NCBI RefSeq assembly: GCF_927312905.1
Contig: NZ_CAKMHQ010000011.1
Location: 1 to 34,525, forward strand
DNA from: Candidatus Nitrotoga sp. 1052
GTDB lineage: Bacteria > Pseudomonadota > Gammaproteobacteria > Burkholderiales > Gallionellaceae
Length of the DNA: 34,525 bases
Direction of reading: 5' to 3'
Shown here: positions 6,957-16,100 of the stretch, piece by piece
How positions within the stretch are numbered: the first letter of the stretch is position 1
Layout of the letters: every line of letters starts with the position of its first letter
Translations under genes and position numbers: made by a program
Notes under the pieces: model-generated
The model's input: only the letters and a program-made list of their open reading frames with translations
What the model was told of the DNA's origin: nothing
Databases searched by the model: none

Positions 6957-7832
6957 TCATCTCCCCGCATTCGTTATTAACAGGATTTGGTAGGCCGCTG
7001 CAGCGTCCAGCAAAGGCGGAACTACCGAGGCTCGCCGCGGTGTGGAAGCTTGGGTGACGGCAAGTTTGATTTGTGCCGCGGTCGCAGAAGGAAATTCCGA
7101 CCACAATAGCGCAATCGCTCCAGTCACAAATGGCACAGCCACGCTCGTGCCTCCAAAGGTTAGCGATTGGCCTTCACCGCCGAGACTGGTGATGGCATCA
7201 CCGGGCGCGCTTAAGCCCCGCCTGCCAATCGAACTTCCCAGATTCGACTCGTTCATCGGTCTGCCTCGAAGGTCACAGGACACCACAGGAATGACCCACG
7301 GATGGCGAGTGATGGCGGAACTGCCTAGGGTGCCTTGATTGCCCGCCGCCGCAGCAACGATCACCCCACGCCTGACGGCCTGATTGAGCGCTTCTTCCAA
7401 GGACTGCTCTCCTTTGGTGGAAGGTTGCGCAAGGGCGAGGCTCAAGTTGATGACGCGCGCGCCGGCGTCGATGCATTCGATGATCGCCGCTGCAAGCTCC
7501 TTCGGCGTCGCACTCGGCATGTGTTCGCGTCCCAAAGTCATCTCGGCAAAAATGGGGCGAACCAAGAGAGTGCAGTTGGGACAAATGGCGGGGGCGGGGG
7601 AATTGCGCTTTGCGGACAAAATGCCGGCTACAAAGGTCCCATGCAGGCACGCTGTGCTGTTGGCATGCGTGCACGTAGCGCCATTATTTCCGGGAATCTC
7701 GCGGAGGAATTCGCTCGCCAGATCAGGATGTTGGGTAGCGACAGGCCCGTCGATAAGCCCGATCTTCACTTCAGGGCTACCGCTGGTGCGCTCCATCAAC
7801 GCTGTGAGCTTGACTAAGTTCAAAGGATCCAT
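6957..7832 (-). CDS. Subtilisin-like (S8) serine protease, PatA/PatG-type
   Basis: 291 residues, a minimal subtilase without signal peptide, propeptide or C-terminal extension, so probably cytoplasmic. The triad is readable: Asp28 in IGLIDGPVATQHPD, His64 in CLHGTFVAGI, Ser230 in FGGTSVAVPF, plus the oxyanion Asn165 in AAAGNQG. Cys54, Cys62, Cys84 and Cys87 lie around the His region (CPNC), which recalls PatA/PatG-type subtilases. The expected job, from cyanobactin knowledge, is removing leader or follower from the precursors, possibly with transpeptidation. It is first gene of the unit and its upstream flank holds insertion-sequence debris. The start at 7832 has only a weak ribosome site; Met13 is an alternative. 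Confidence 0.82.
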   Translation of the reverse strand: MDPLNLVKLTALMERTSGSPEVKIGLIDGPVATQHPDLASEFLREIPGNNGATCTHANSTACLHGTFVAGILSAKRNSPAPAICPNCTLLVRPIFAEMTLGREHMPSATPKELAAAIIECIDAGARVINLSLALAQPSTKGEQSLEEALNQAVRRGVIVAAAAGNQGTLGSSAITRHPWVIPVVSCDLRGRPMNESNLGSSIGRRGLSAPGDAITSLGGEGQSLTFGGTSVAVPFVTGAIALLWSEFPSATAAQIKLAVTQASTPRRASVVPPLLDAAAAYQILLITNAGR

Positions 7833-7986
7833 AAAATTTTACACTCGTTGTTCTGCCTAACAAATTATTATTTGGTTTTAGATGGCATATGCTCTTTTCA
7901 AGTACAGGCGATTGCAGCACGGCTTCTGCGCATACATCGCAACCTTGCTTCATGGTCGAACATTAAATATTTTATCCGACCGATGT

Positions 7987-8004
7987 CTGTGCGTTATCGC
8001 ACAG
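7987..8004. repeat. Inverted repeat upstream of the protease operon
   Basis: CTGTGCG and CGCACAG form a perfect 7-base stem around TTAT. It lies about 155 bases upstream of the protease start and next to the IS630 remnant. It could be an operator or the trace of a mobile-element boundary; no T-run follows. The rest of 7833-8053 shows no gene, and I see no convincing sigma-70 promoter there. Confidence 0.45.
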
Positions 8005-8053
8005 AGAGGCGGGCGTTCTTCATGGAATTTAAGCGGTAGTTGGCGCGGATGAC

Positions 8054-8125
8054 TTATTGAAGAATGTCATTAGCCTTGTCGGTCCAGACGAGTGGATTCG
8101 GATTCTTGTGATGCATGGTTATCAT
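8054..8125 (-). pseudogene. IS630-family transposase C-terminal remnant
   Basis: The minus strand reads HHKNPNPLVWTDKANDILQ followed by a stop, which fits the extreme C-terminus of IS630-family transposases (pattern H-N-x-x-P-K-P-F-x-W-T-x-x-A-x-x-I). Reading further upstream meets a stop within a few codons, so only about 20 codons survive. It abuts the IS1380-like remnant on the right. Confidence 0.6.
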
Positions 8126-8140
8126 CTATCAGGCCGACGG

Positions 8141-8700
8141 ATGGGACACAGGACTTATCGCGTAGTGCGGCAGACGGTCAAATGCAAGAACACGCCGGGT
8201 AACGCCGGCTCAGTTTGCTGACGATCCAGACATTCAAGGCTGGCGTTATGGTGCGATGGTGACTAGTCTAAGCCTGCCGGCGGCGGAAGTATGGCACAAC
8301 TATCGGGGTCGTGCGGACTGCGAGAATCGCATCAAGGAATTGAAAGAAGACTTTGGGTTGGACAGTTTCAATCTGTATAGTTTCTACGCTACAGAAGCTG
8401 CACAGGGTTTTGCCATGCTGGCCTACAATCTGATGAGTACGTTCCGGCAGGCGGTGGTGGTGCGCGCCAAGATACAGCTTATGCTAACGACGCTGCACCA
8501 ACAGGTATTGGCAGTAAGTGCATTCTGGCATCATGATCCGAATCAAAACAAATTGTTGCTTGCCGTCTCATGACGGTGAAGAGCTTGGCTCGAGGGATTA
8601 TGGGCTAACGCACGGGCATCCGCCTGTGCTGCCCGTTCAGGTGAAAATCGGCTAATGGATTCGGGTAATACGTTATACCCCAGTGTGGTTTGACACAATA
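8141..8700 (+). pseudogene. IS1380-like transposase, frameshifted and nonsense-mutated
   Basis: The C-terminal part of a DDE transposase is spread over two frames. The first frame (about 8141-8213) gives GHRTYRVVRQTVK. A shift near 8210 leads into FADDPDIQGWRYGAMVTSL and then the intact stretch with EVWHNYRGRADCENRIKELK, typical of IS1380-family transposases. A TGA at 8571-8573 follows LLLAVS, after which the same frame continues RAWLEGLWANA, again family-like. The N-terminal half and clear terminal repeats are absent. It is therefore dead and old, and marks past mobile-element activity at the left edge of the polysaccharide region. Confidence 0.75.
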
Positions 8701-8816
8701 CTTTTTGTTTTGCAATGGCGAACAGCTGCATCAATCGCTGGAACAAAAAACACTGGTGTGATGTACCATACAGCACCCGGTGGTGCGAAGATTGCGGATA
8801 AGTATCAGCACGTGAG

Positions 8817-8861
8817 AGACATCATCCCCAGTGAAGCTATGTTCCATGGGAGATGATGTCT
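8817..8861. repeat. Long hairpin in gene-free stretch
   Basis: AGACATCATC-CCC pairs with GGG-A-GATGATGTCT, leaving an 18-base loop. TTTCTTG follows on the plus strand, so it may be a weak terminator. The whole interval 8701-9007 has no supportable gene; short open frames there lack ribosome sites and family likeness. Confidence 0.5.
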
Positions 8862-9007
8862 TTCTTGAAAAATTTTAGCACCGCCATTTAGCTGTAGCGA
8901 AAAGTACCGTTCAGACTTAAGGGACTAAATACCATCGCACCATTTGTTGATCGGCCACCCCCACTGAATTCAACTTAATTATTGTCTGGACTGAGGAAAG
9001 AGGCACT

Positions 9008-10261
9008 TTACACTTTCATATTCCATTTATAACCGAATTCGTCATTGCCAGTTTCAACCGGCACTATCTTGTTAGGTGTATGCGGTGAAGCAGGTGCGGG
9101 CTCATCGAGAGAAGGCCCCTCCTTGGTCAAGGTGAATACTACTGGCTCAGGTTTATCATCCTGAAGTGGTGAGTAAAGTAAAGGTGCGTTCGCTCGAGTA
9201 TCAGGGTTTAAGAACCGAGCTTCATCCGCATCTTTCAATATTCCAAGATATTTTTGCTTGGCTTCCCAGCTAGGCAGCAAGTCATCATTGTGCTTGATCT
9301 CTTTGCTACTTGCTACAACGAAACCATCACCTTCCACTTGGCCCAGTGCGTTAAGTGCATTCTCGGAATACTCATACTTGCCCCCCTGATTTTTTCGCGC
9401 CATAGCATCAATAGAACAGTGATGTGGTGCAAGCAAGATATTCCAACTGAGCTTGTCGGTATTGTTTTGATAATTCTGCCAAATACGATCCCAAACCTCG
9501 ACCGTCGCATCGCCTCCTAACATAATGCGATTCGTCCCACCAAAAACTTTAACTGTCCAACGTATGACTAAGCTACTGTCATTAACGTCACGTTGATCTT
9601 CACCCGATATGGCTTTGGACATTTCGCCTTCTTTTTGGACAGGAGAAAGAACATACGCTTCAATATTTCGAGAAAAGGTTTTTACTAAACCGGATGATGA
9701 CGACGTTGCTTCCAGTATGCTAATTCTATTGCCATTCAATTCTGAACCCTTACTGCCTTGAAGATTCAGCCTACGTTTAATCTCCTGAAATACTGGTTTA
9801 GATTCATCAGTCTCATATTTGGAGTCTGTAAAACAAGGGTTGATCCACATCTCCTCAATAAGAATCAATTTATCATCTTCTCTTGGCCGATCCTCGAATT
9901 CAGCAGGGTCACCGCGATAAAAAAGTTTGTCAAAACCGGTCAGGTTGTTTTTATCTGGGTGAGTCAAAACCAAGAGCGACAATCGATACTCTCGATTACT
10001 CCGATAACTGGATTGATAACAAGCATATTGAAGATCAAGAGCAAAGTCGTAGTAGATCCACTGAAACGGTTTTGACGCCTCCTCATGCCCAAGAGTGGCG
10101 GCGTTTCCTATATTACCGTTAACATCAATGGAAGTTCTAAAGCGATCTGTATATCGTTCGCAACGATAATTGATATCAGTAAGTATCGTTTTATCATTCG
10201 CTTCGATTAAGGTGGTATCTCCATTGCCGACTGGGAAGAAAGTAACACGATTTATAGACAT
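9008..10261 (-). CDS. ComEC/Rec2-like MBL-fold protein with degenerate metal motif
   Basis: 417 residues with a good AAGGAAGG ribosome site. The start VTFFPVGNGDTTLIEANDKT and the later VLTHPDKNN, IMLGGDATVEVWDR and LLAPHHCSIDA follow the order of the metallo-beta-lactamase fold seen in ComEC/Rec2-type hydrolases. The central motif, usually H-x-D-x-D-H, reads H101-P-D103-K-N105-N106, so two usual metal ligands are Asn. The protein may have lost hydrolase activity or use a different site. No signal peptide is seen. It stands alone between insertion-sequence debris and the rfb operon, on the same strand as rfb but 225 bases downstream of it. The substrate is unknown. Confidence 0.65.
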   Translation of the reverse strand: MSINRVTFFPVGNGDTTLIEANDKTILTDINYRCERYTDRFRTSIDVNGNIGNAATLGHEEASKPFQWIYYDFALDLQYACYQSSYRSNREYRLSLLVLTHPDKNNLTGFDKLFYRGDPAEFEDRPREDDKLILIEEMWINPCFTDSKYETDESKPVFQEIKRRLNLQGSKGSELNGNRISILEATSSSSGLVKTFSRNIEAYVLSPVQKEGEMSKAISGEDQRDVNDSSLVIRWTVKVFGGTNRIMLGGDATVEVWDRIWQNYQNNTDKLSWNILLAPHHCSIDAMARKNQGGKYEYSENALNALGQVEGDGFVVASSKEIKHNDDLLPSWEAKQKYLGILKDADEARFLNPDTRANAPLLYSPLQDDKPEPVVFTLTKEGPSLDEPAPASPHTPNKIVPVETGNDEFGYKWNMKV

Positions 10262-10486
10262 TATTTGCCTTCCTTTTTGTGGATTTTTTACTATAACAAC
10301 TCGTTATTATACTTGATTAACTTAAAAAACATGAAAATATTAAGCAAATCAAAAAACCTGGCTACCCAGCTCAATTCATTGTATTTTTGGACATTATTAT
10401 GCAGATTTAAATAAAGGGATCGCGCTTGTCTGGATAGCGGTCAACTCGTTGTCACTGTGGCTATTCTTGCCCACCACAAAAAATTT

Positions 10487-11035
10487 TTATGGGAACAATT
10501 CAGCCCTGGCAAAAAGCGAGCCCTCTTGGTCTTTTTTGGACAAAATAGGAGCGTTCTGGTCAAGATGCCAATCAATAGCCAAGTCGGGATCGTTCCATAG
10601 GATAGAACGCTCATATTCAGGTGCCCAATAATTGGTTGTTTTATAGAGAAATTCTGCATATTCGCTAAGCACGACGAAGCCGTGGGCAAACCCTTCCGGC
10701 ACCCATAGCATCCGTTTGTTTTCGGCAGAAAGAACGACACCCGCCCATAAACCGAAAGTGGGTGATGATTTACGAATATCCACTGCCACATCAAATACTT
10801 CTCCTGCCACCACACGAACCAACTTGCCCTGTGGTTGTTTGATTTGATAATGCAGTCCACGCAGCACATGCTGAGCCGATCGGGAGTGGTTATCCTGGAC
10901 GAAGCTGACGGATAGTCCTGTGATACTCTCAAAGACTTTTTGATTGAAACTCTCGAAAAAAAACCCACGGGCATCACCGAACACTTTGGGTTCTATAATT
11001 AAAAGGTCGGCTATTGCAGTTTGAATAACGTGCAT
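10487..11035 (-). CDS. rfbC: dTDP-4-dehydrorhamnose 3,5-epimerase
   Basis: 182 residues, the usual length for RmlC. It shows EPKVFGDARGFFFESFN, the catalytic-His segment VLRGLHYQ, VRVVAGEVFDVAVDIR and WVPEGFAHGFVVLS. It inverts C3 and C5 of dTDP-4-keto-6-deoxyglucose on the way to dTDP-L-rhamnose. The gene starts 2 bases after the rfbA stop, so it is the third gene of the rfbB-rfbA-rfbC operon. The 225 bases after it, to the MBL-fold gene, hold nothing I can assign. Confidence 0.95.
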   Translation of the reverse strand: MHVIQTAIADLLIIEPKVFGDARGFFFESFNQKVFESITGLSVSFVQDNHSRSAQHVLRGLHYQIKQPQGKLVRVVAGEVFDVAVDIRKSSPTFGLWAGVVLSAENKRMLWVPEGFAHGFVVLSEYAEFLYKTTNYWAPEYERSILWNDPDLAIDWHLDQNAPILSKKDQEGSLFARAELFP

Positions 11036-11037
11036 AT

Positions 11038-11913
11038 TTAATAAACTTTCTCTTTTAGAATGTCAAGCAGATACCGGCCATAACCATTCTTTGCCAGTGG
11101 CTCTGCCAACCGTTCCATTTGCTCTATCGTAATGTAACCTCGGCGATATGCAACCTCTTCCGGGCAGGCAATCTTCAAGCCTTGACGCTTCTCTAGTGTC
11201 TGAATAAACAGTGATGCTTCCAGCAACGAATCATGCGTACCAGTATCCAACCACGCATAGCCACGCCCCATAACCTGCACATCCAGTTTTCCGCTATCGA
11301 GGTAAATCTGATTGACAGTGGTAATTTCTAATTCACCACGTGCAGAAGGCTTAACGGATTTGGCAATCTCAATAACGTTGTTGTCGTAAAAATAGAGTCC
11401 CGTCACGGCATAATTGGACTTGGGTCTTTTGGGCTTTTCTTCCAGACTGATTGCACGCCCCGCAGTATCGAACTCCACTACTCCGTACCGTTCTGGGTCA
11501 TTGACATGGTAGGCAAACACCGTGCCGCCCTCTAGTTTGGTTCTGGCGGCTGAAAGATTTTTTTCAAAGTCGTGGCCGTAAAAAATGTTATCCCCCAGCA
11601 CCAACGAACAGGAGTCATTTCCGATAAAAGATTCGCCAATAATAAAGGCTTGCGCGAGCCCATCCGGTGAAGGCTGTATAGCAAAGGAGAAATTCATTCC
11701 CCACTGTGAGCCATCGCCTAACAACTGTTCGAAACGCGGTATATCCTGCGGAGTGGAGATGATCAGGATATCCTGAATGCCGGCCAGCATAAGCGTGGTC
11801 AGCGGATAATAAATCATTGGTTTGTCATAAACGGGCAATAATTGTTTGGAGATGGATCGGGTAGCCGGGTAAAGTCGGGTGCCGGAGCCACCTGCGAGTA
11901 TGATGCCTTTCAT
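11038..11913 (-). CDS. rfbA: Glucose-1-phosphate thymidylyltransferase
   Basis: 291 residues, standard for RmlA. It opens with the nucleotide-binding signature [20 protein letters not shown], then [26 protein letters not shown] and [20 protein letters not shown]. It makes dTDP-glucose from dTTP and glucose 1-phosphate, the entry step for dTDP-sugars. Its ATG overlaps the rfbB stop by four bases, indicating translational coupling. Confidence 0.96.
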   Translation of the reverse strand: MKGIILAGGSGTRLYPATRSISKQLLPVYDKPMIYYPLTTLMLAGIQDILIISTPQDIPRFEQLLGDGSQWGMNFSFAIQPSPDGLAQAFIIGESFIGNDSCSLVLGDNIFYGHDFEKNLSAARTKLEGGTVFAYHVNDPERYGVVEFDTAGRAISLEEKPKRPKSNYAVTGLYFYDNNVIEIAKSVKPSARGELEITTVNQIYLDSGKLDVQVMGRGYAWLDTGTHDSLLEASLFIQTLEKRQGLKIACPEEVAYRRGYITIEQMERLAEPLAKNGYGRYLLDILKEKVY

Positions 11914-12977
11914 GATGTTTCCCTGTCACCGTAATTTTGTTGAATCCAATTCTGGTATTCTCCACTAATTACGGCATCAACCCAATCTGTGTTTGTCAGA
12001 TACCATTGCACTGTCTTGCGTAATCCGGTTTCAAAAGTTTCCAGCGGCTTCCAGCCCAGTTCATGGGCGATTTTACTGGCATCGATCGCGTAGCGATGGT
12101 CATGCCCGGGCCTGTCCTGTACGTAGGTGATAAGGGATGCATGCGGCGCACCTTGAGGGCGGAGCTCATCAAGAATAGCGCAAATCGCATGAACCACTTC
12201 CAAATTGGTTTTTTCATTCCAGCCGCCGATATTGTAGGTTTCCCCCACCCGGCCCCGCTCTAGTACCAAGCGCAAGGCACGCGCATGATCGTCCACATAC
12301 AACCAGTCGCGGATGTTGTCGCCCTTGCCATAAATAGGTAGCGGCTTACCATTGCACGCATTCAGGATGATCAACGGAATGAGCTTCTCCGGGAAATGAT
12401 AAGGGCCGTAATTATTGGAGCAGTTGGTAGTGACCACGGGTAAGCCATAGGTATGATACCAAGCACGCACCAGATGATCTGAAGACGCTTTGCTTGCCGA
12501 GTAAGGTGAGTTTGGCTGGTAAGCTGTATTCTCGGTAAAAAAACCGGTTTCACCGAGGCTGCCATATACCTCATCTGTGGAAATATGGTGGAAGCGAAAA
12601 GTATTTTTTCGTTCTGCAGAAAGCTCACTCCAGTATTCCCGTGCTGCGTTCAGGAGAGTGTAAGTGCCGATAATATTGGTTTCAATAAAGGCGGCCGGGC
12701 CGGTGATAGATCGATCGACATGCGATTCCGCAGCCAAATGCATCACCGCATCCGGCTGATGTTCATGAAATAGGCTCGCGACTGTAGCAGCATCACAAAT
12801 ATCCACATGTTCGAAGCGGTAGCGGGGGTTGTCTGCAACCGATATCAAGGACTGTAAATTGCCGGCATAGGTCAGCTTATCGACGTTTATGACTGTAGCG
12901 TCGGTTTCCGTGATCAGTTGGCGAATAACCGCGGAGCCAATAAACCCGGCACCGCCGGTAATAAGGATTTTACTCAT
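11910..12977 (-). CDS. rfbB: dTDP-glucose 4,6-dehydratase
   Basis: 355 residues, the usual RmlB length. An N-terminal Rossmann motif TGGAGFIGS is followed by the catalytic STDEVYG segment, the YSASK motif (Y-x-x-x-K) and [17 protein letters not shown]. It converts dTDP-glucose to dTDP-4-keto-6-deoxyglucose with bound NAD. It is first in the rfbB-A-C operon; rfbD, needed to finish dTDP-L-rhamnose, is not in the operon or elsewhere in the window. Confidence 0.96.
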   Translation of the reverse strand: MSKILITGGAGFIGSAVIRQLITETDATVINVDKLTYAGNLQSLISVADNPRYRFEHVDICDAATVASLFHEHQPDAVMHLAAESHVDRSITGPAAFIETNIIGTYTLLNAAREYWSELSAERKNTFRFHHISTDEVYGSLGETGFFTENTAYQPNSPYSASKASSDHLVRAWYHTYGLPVVTTNCSNNYGPYHFPEKLIPLIILNACNGKPLPIYGKGDNIRDWLYVDDHARALRLVLERGRVGETYNIGGWNEKTNLEVVHAICAILDELRPQGAPHASLITYVQDRPGHDHRYAIDASKIAHELGWKPLETFETGLRKTVQWYLTNTDWVDAVISGEYQNWIQQNYGDRETS

Positions 12978-13016
12978 GGTTTGGAGGATTGATATGTCGT
13001 TTTATTTTGCGTTATT

Positions 13017-14288
13017 TTACTGAACGTGGTTATCAAGAAAATGGGTTATATGCCGCAGTGCTTGCTCTGTTGCGCCACGATGGGTGCGTACAAAATGCAG
13101 TCCGGCTTGGCCAATTTTTGTCAGCTGACCGGGGTTGGCAAGCAAGTTTTGTAAACTTTGCGCTAGGTCGGCTGAATTCTGAATGCGCACGGCTGCTCCG
13201 CATTCGACAGCAAGCTGGCTGGCTTGCTCGAAATTGTACGTGTGTGGACCGATAAACACAGGCTTGCCTACGGCGCAAGCCTCAATGAGGTTTTGTCCTC
13301 CAAAGGGCAGTAAACTGCCGCCAATGAAGGCAAGGTCGCAGGCGGCATAATAGGCAAACATCTCTCCCATACTATCACCCAATACCACTTGGGTGTCTGG
13401 TGCAATCGGACAGTTTTCACTTCTGCGCTGAAAGCGAATTCCTTGCTGGGTGAGCATGTCGGCTACGTCGTCGAAGCGTTGTGGGTGGCGTGGCACAATG
13501 ACGGTTAGCAGATGGGGAATGTCTAATTGCTTAAGCATGGATAGCAATAGTATTTCTTCTCCGGCGCGTGTACTGGCTGCCAGAAAAATCTTCCTGTCTT
13601 TGCCAAACTGGGTGCGCAATTGTGCACCCAGTTTCAGCATCGCCGATGGTGGTTGAATGTCAAATTTCAGATTGCCCATGATAGATACATTGTTTGCACC
13701 TAATCCAGTCATGCGTGCAGCATCGACTTCGCTTTGCGCAGAAATAGCGCTCAGCTCGTTCAAGCCCAGTCGCGTCAAATTCGGGTAGCGTGCATAACGT
13801 GCAGCAGATTTCTCGGATAACCGTGCATTAAGCAGCAGCAAGGGAATTTGCATAGTGTGGCAGCTGTGGATCAGATTAAACCAGATTTCAGTTTCCATCA
13901 AGATTCCGATGCGCGGACGAAAGTGTTGTAAGAAGCGCTTGACAGCAAATGGGTAGTCGTAAGGCAAATAAACCCGCAGAACATCACCGCCGTAAAGCTG
14001 TTCACTAGCTGCGCGGCCGGTCGGAGTGGTGTGTGTAAGCAGAAGTTGATGATGCGGGAAATTTTCCCGCAAACGTTGCACCAAGCTGACCGCTGCATGT
14101 GTTTCTCCAACTGATACGGTATGCAGCCAGATCAACGGCTTATCACTGCGAGCAGAATAACGCCCAAAACGTTCGCCAATATGCTGCAGGTACTCACGTT
14201 GTTTGTGTGCACGCCAGAGCAGATGGAAAAATATATATGGCAAAAAAAGCCACAGCAAGAGAGTATAAATCCGACGAGGGTTCAACAT
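13017..14288 (-). CDS. waaA: 3-deoxy-D-manno-octulosonic acid (Kdo) transferase
   Basis: 423 residues from the ATG ending at 14288, giving MLNPRRIYTLLLWLFLPYIF, a single N-terminal membrane anchor as in WaaA/KdtA. An in-frame extension of 36 residues upstream is not family-like. Further signatures are WLHTVSVGETHAA with the catalytic Glu, TTPTGR, METEIWFNL, and a C-terminal nucleotide-binding region, GGSLLPFGGQNLIEACAVGKP. It transfers Kdo from CMP-Kdo to lipid A at the inner membrane face (family GT30). It implies an LPS-bearing Gram-negative host. No clear ribosome site precedes the start. Confidence 0.93.
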   Translation of the reverse strand: MLNPRRIYTLLLWLFLPYIFFHLLWRAHKQREYLQHIGERFGRYSARSDKPLIWLHTVSVGETHAAVSLVQRLRENFPHHQLLLTHTTPTGRAASEQLYGGDVLRVYLPYDYPFAVKRFLQHFRPRIGILMETEIWFNLIHSCHTMQIPLLLLNARLSEKSAARYARYPNLTRLGLNELSAISAQSEVDAARMTGLGANNVSIMGNLKFDIQPPSAMLKLGAQLRTQFGKDRKIFLAASTRAGEEILLLSMLKQLDIPHLLTVIVPRHPQRFDDVADMLTQQGIRFQRRSENCPIAPDTQVVLGDSMGEMFAYYAACDLAFIGGSLLPFGGQNLIEACAVGKPVFIGPHTYNFEQASQLAVECGAAVRIQNSADLAQSLQNLLANPGQLTKIGQAGLHFVRTHRGATEQALRHITHFLDNHVQ

Positions 14289-14560
14289 AGATAAGCGAAT
14301 ATCATACAACCGAAGTTGATTTGGCAGGCCAGCAAGAAGTGCGGGTGAGTCATCAAGAATGAGGGAGTTAGTGCAAACGGCATTCATAATCTTCACACGC
14401 CGAATTTAGTCCGAATCTTTTGTGTCGTGCGATGACCGCGCGCAATATTTTTTGCTCTGCAACATTATTCAAAGACAAGCGAGAACGTATATCAAATATG
14501 AAATATTCTGGTTATAAATTTTTTGCTACTTTTGAATTAGCCAATAAAACTGGAAGGGGA

Positions 14561-15976
14561 TTAACTACGTTTATAATCGTCGTCATACCGCACAATATCA
14601 TCTTCGCCGAGATAAGAGCCAGACTGGACTTCAATCAGATAAAGCGATCCTGTGCCGATATTTTCCAGACGGTGTTTCATGCCAATAGGAATATAAGTGG
14701 ATTGATCCTCTTGTAGCAGCAGGATATCCTCTCCGCGAGTTACTTTGGCATAACCGGAAACCACAACCCAATGCTCGGCGCGACGATGGTGCTTTTGCAA
14801 AGACAATTTTGCACCGGGTTTCACCATAATGCGCTTGGCCTGGAATCGTTCGCCTATATCAATGCCTTCATAATAGCCCCAAGGGCGATAGACACGACGG
14901 TGAATCAGATGCTCGGTGCGTTCGGCCTGCTTAAGATATTCCACGGTATGTTTTACATCCTGGGCAAAGTCCTTATGCATCACCAATACTGCATCAGCAG
15001 TTTCCACAATGATCAAGTCACGCACTCCGATAGTTGCCACCATACGACTTTCGGCGCGAACATAAGTTTGTGTGGTTTCCGCGGTATAAACATCGCCACG
15101 CAAAGCATTGCCTTGCTCATCTTGTGCGCTGACGTCGTAGAGTGATGACCATGAACCGATGTCGCTCCAGCCGATGTCCACTGTCACCATGGCCGCCGCC
15201 TGAGTATGTTCCATCACTGCATAATCGATAGAATCCGATGGGCAGGAGGCAAAAGCCTTTTCATCCAGACGACAAAAATCCAGATCGTGAGTGCTATGTT
15301 GCCATGCTTGCTGTGCAGCTTGGTAAATGTCCGGGCGGTAGCGTTGCAACTCATTCAGGTAAACGGATGCCTTGAACACGAACATGCCACTGTTCCAAAA
15401 AAATCTTCCTGAAGCCACGAACTGTTTAGCCGTATCCAAATCTGGTTTTTCCACAAAACGCGCCACCTCAAAGCTGTGTTCACCGGGTCCTAATATTGCA
15501 CCGCGTTCAATGTAGCCGAATCCTGTAGCAGCTTCATTGGGTGTAATACCGAAGGTCACCAACTTATCTTGTTGCGCCAACGCGAATGCTGCTTGAATCG
15601 CCATATGAAAGCCTGCAATATCCTGAATTAGATGATCTGCAGGCAACACCAACAAAATTGCCTGAGCATCTCTAGCTTGTGCGGCGAGTGCAGCAATCGC
15701 CACTGCAGGTGCAGTATTGCGACCTAATGGCTCAAGTACCTGCATTAATGGATTAATGTTAACGGCACGCAACTGTTCGGCAACGAGAAAGCGATGCTCG
15801 TTGTTACAGATCACTAATGGCGCAGCTATGCTGGGAAAGTCTTTAAGGCGCAGCAATGTTTCCTGAAATAATGTGTGTTCGGAAATCAGTGGCAAAAACT
15901 GCTTGGGTAATGCCACGCGAGACAAGGGCCACAAACGGGTGCCAGAACCCCCGGACAAAATAACGGGATAGAGCAT
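14561..15976 (-). CDS. manC: Mannose-1-phosphate guanylyltransferase / mannose-6-phosphate isomerase
   Basis: 471 residues from the ATG ending at 15976 (MLYPVILSGGSGTRLWPLSR); a 34-residue in-frame upstream extension is not family-like. The N-terminal two thirds is the GDP-mannose pyrophosphorylase domain with FVEKPDLDTAKQF and SIDYAVMEHT. The last third is a type II phosphomannose isomerase cupin, with KPGAKLSLQKHHRRAEHWVV. It produces GDP-mannose, the substrate for the gmd-like dehydratase at 21492-22469. It is transcribed away from ugd; the 475-base gap between them contains a gmd remnant. Confidence 0.95.
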   Translation of the reverse strand: MLYPVILSGGSGTRLWPLSRVALPKQFLPLISEHTLFQETLLRLKDFPSIAAPLVICNNEHRFLVAEQLRAVNINPLMQVLEPLGRNTAPAVAIAALAAQARDAQAILLVLPADHLIQDIAGFHMAIQAAFALAQQDKLVTFGITPNEAATGFGYIERGAILGPGEHSFEVARFVEKPDLDTAKQFVASGRFFWNSGMFVFKASVYLNELQRYRPDIYQAAQQAWQHSTHDLDFCRLDEKAFASCPSDSIDYAVMEHTQAAAMVTVDIGWSDIGSWSSLYDVSAQDEQGNALRGDVYTAETTQTYVRAESRMVATIGVRDLIIVETADAVLVMHKDFAQDVKHTVEYLKQAERTEHLIHRRVYRPWGYYEGIDIGERFQAKRIMVKPGAKLSLQKHHRRAEHWVVVSGYAKVTRGEDILLLQEDQSTYIPIGMKHRLENIGTGSLYLIEVQSGSYLGEDDIVRYDDDYKRS

Positions 15977-16100
15977 AGTGACTTTCAAAAGGTTGATGAC
16001 AAACATTTCTTGAGATGCACGGCTTGAATTATAATCCGCAATCCAGTATCCAAGGAGTGGAAATCTTGCGCACTGCAATCATTATGAAAGTTGATTATTG

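Noticed and set aside
7833-7960. Sigma-70 promoter for the peptide operon
   Set aside because: A TTGAAA occurs on the minus strand, but no acceptable -10 lies at 16-18 bases.
8543-8776. 77-codon minus-strand ORF near the IS1380 remnant
   Set aside because: It is antisense to the transposase remnant's continuation, with no ribosome site or recognisable domain.
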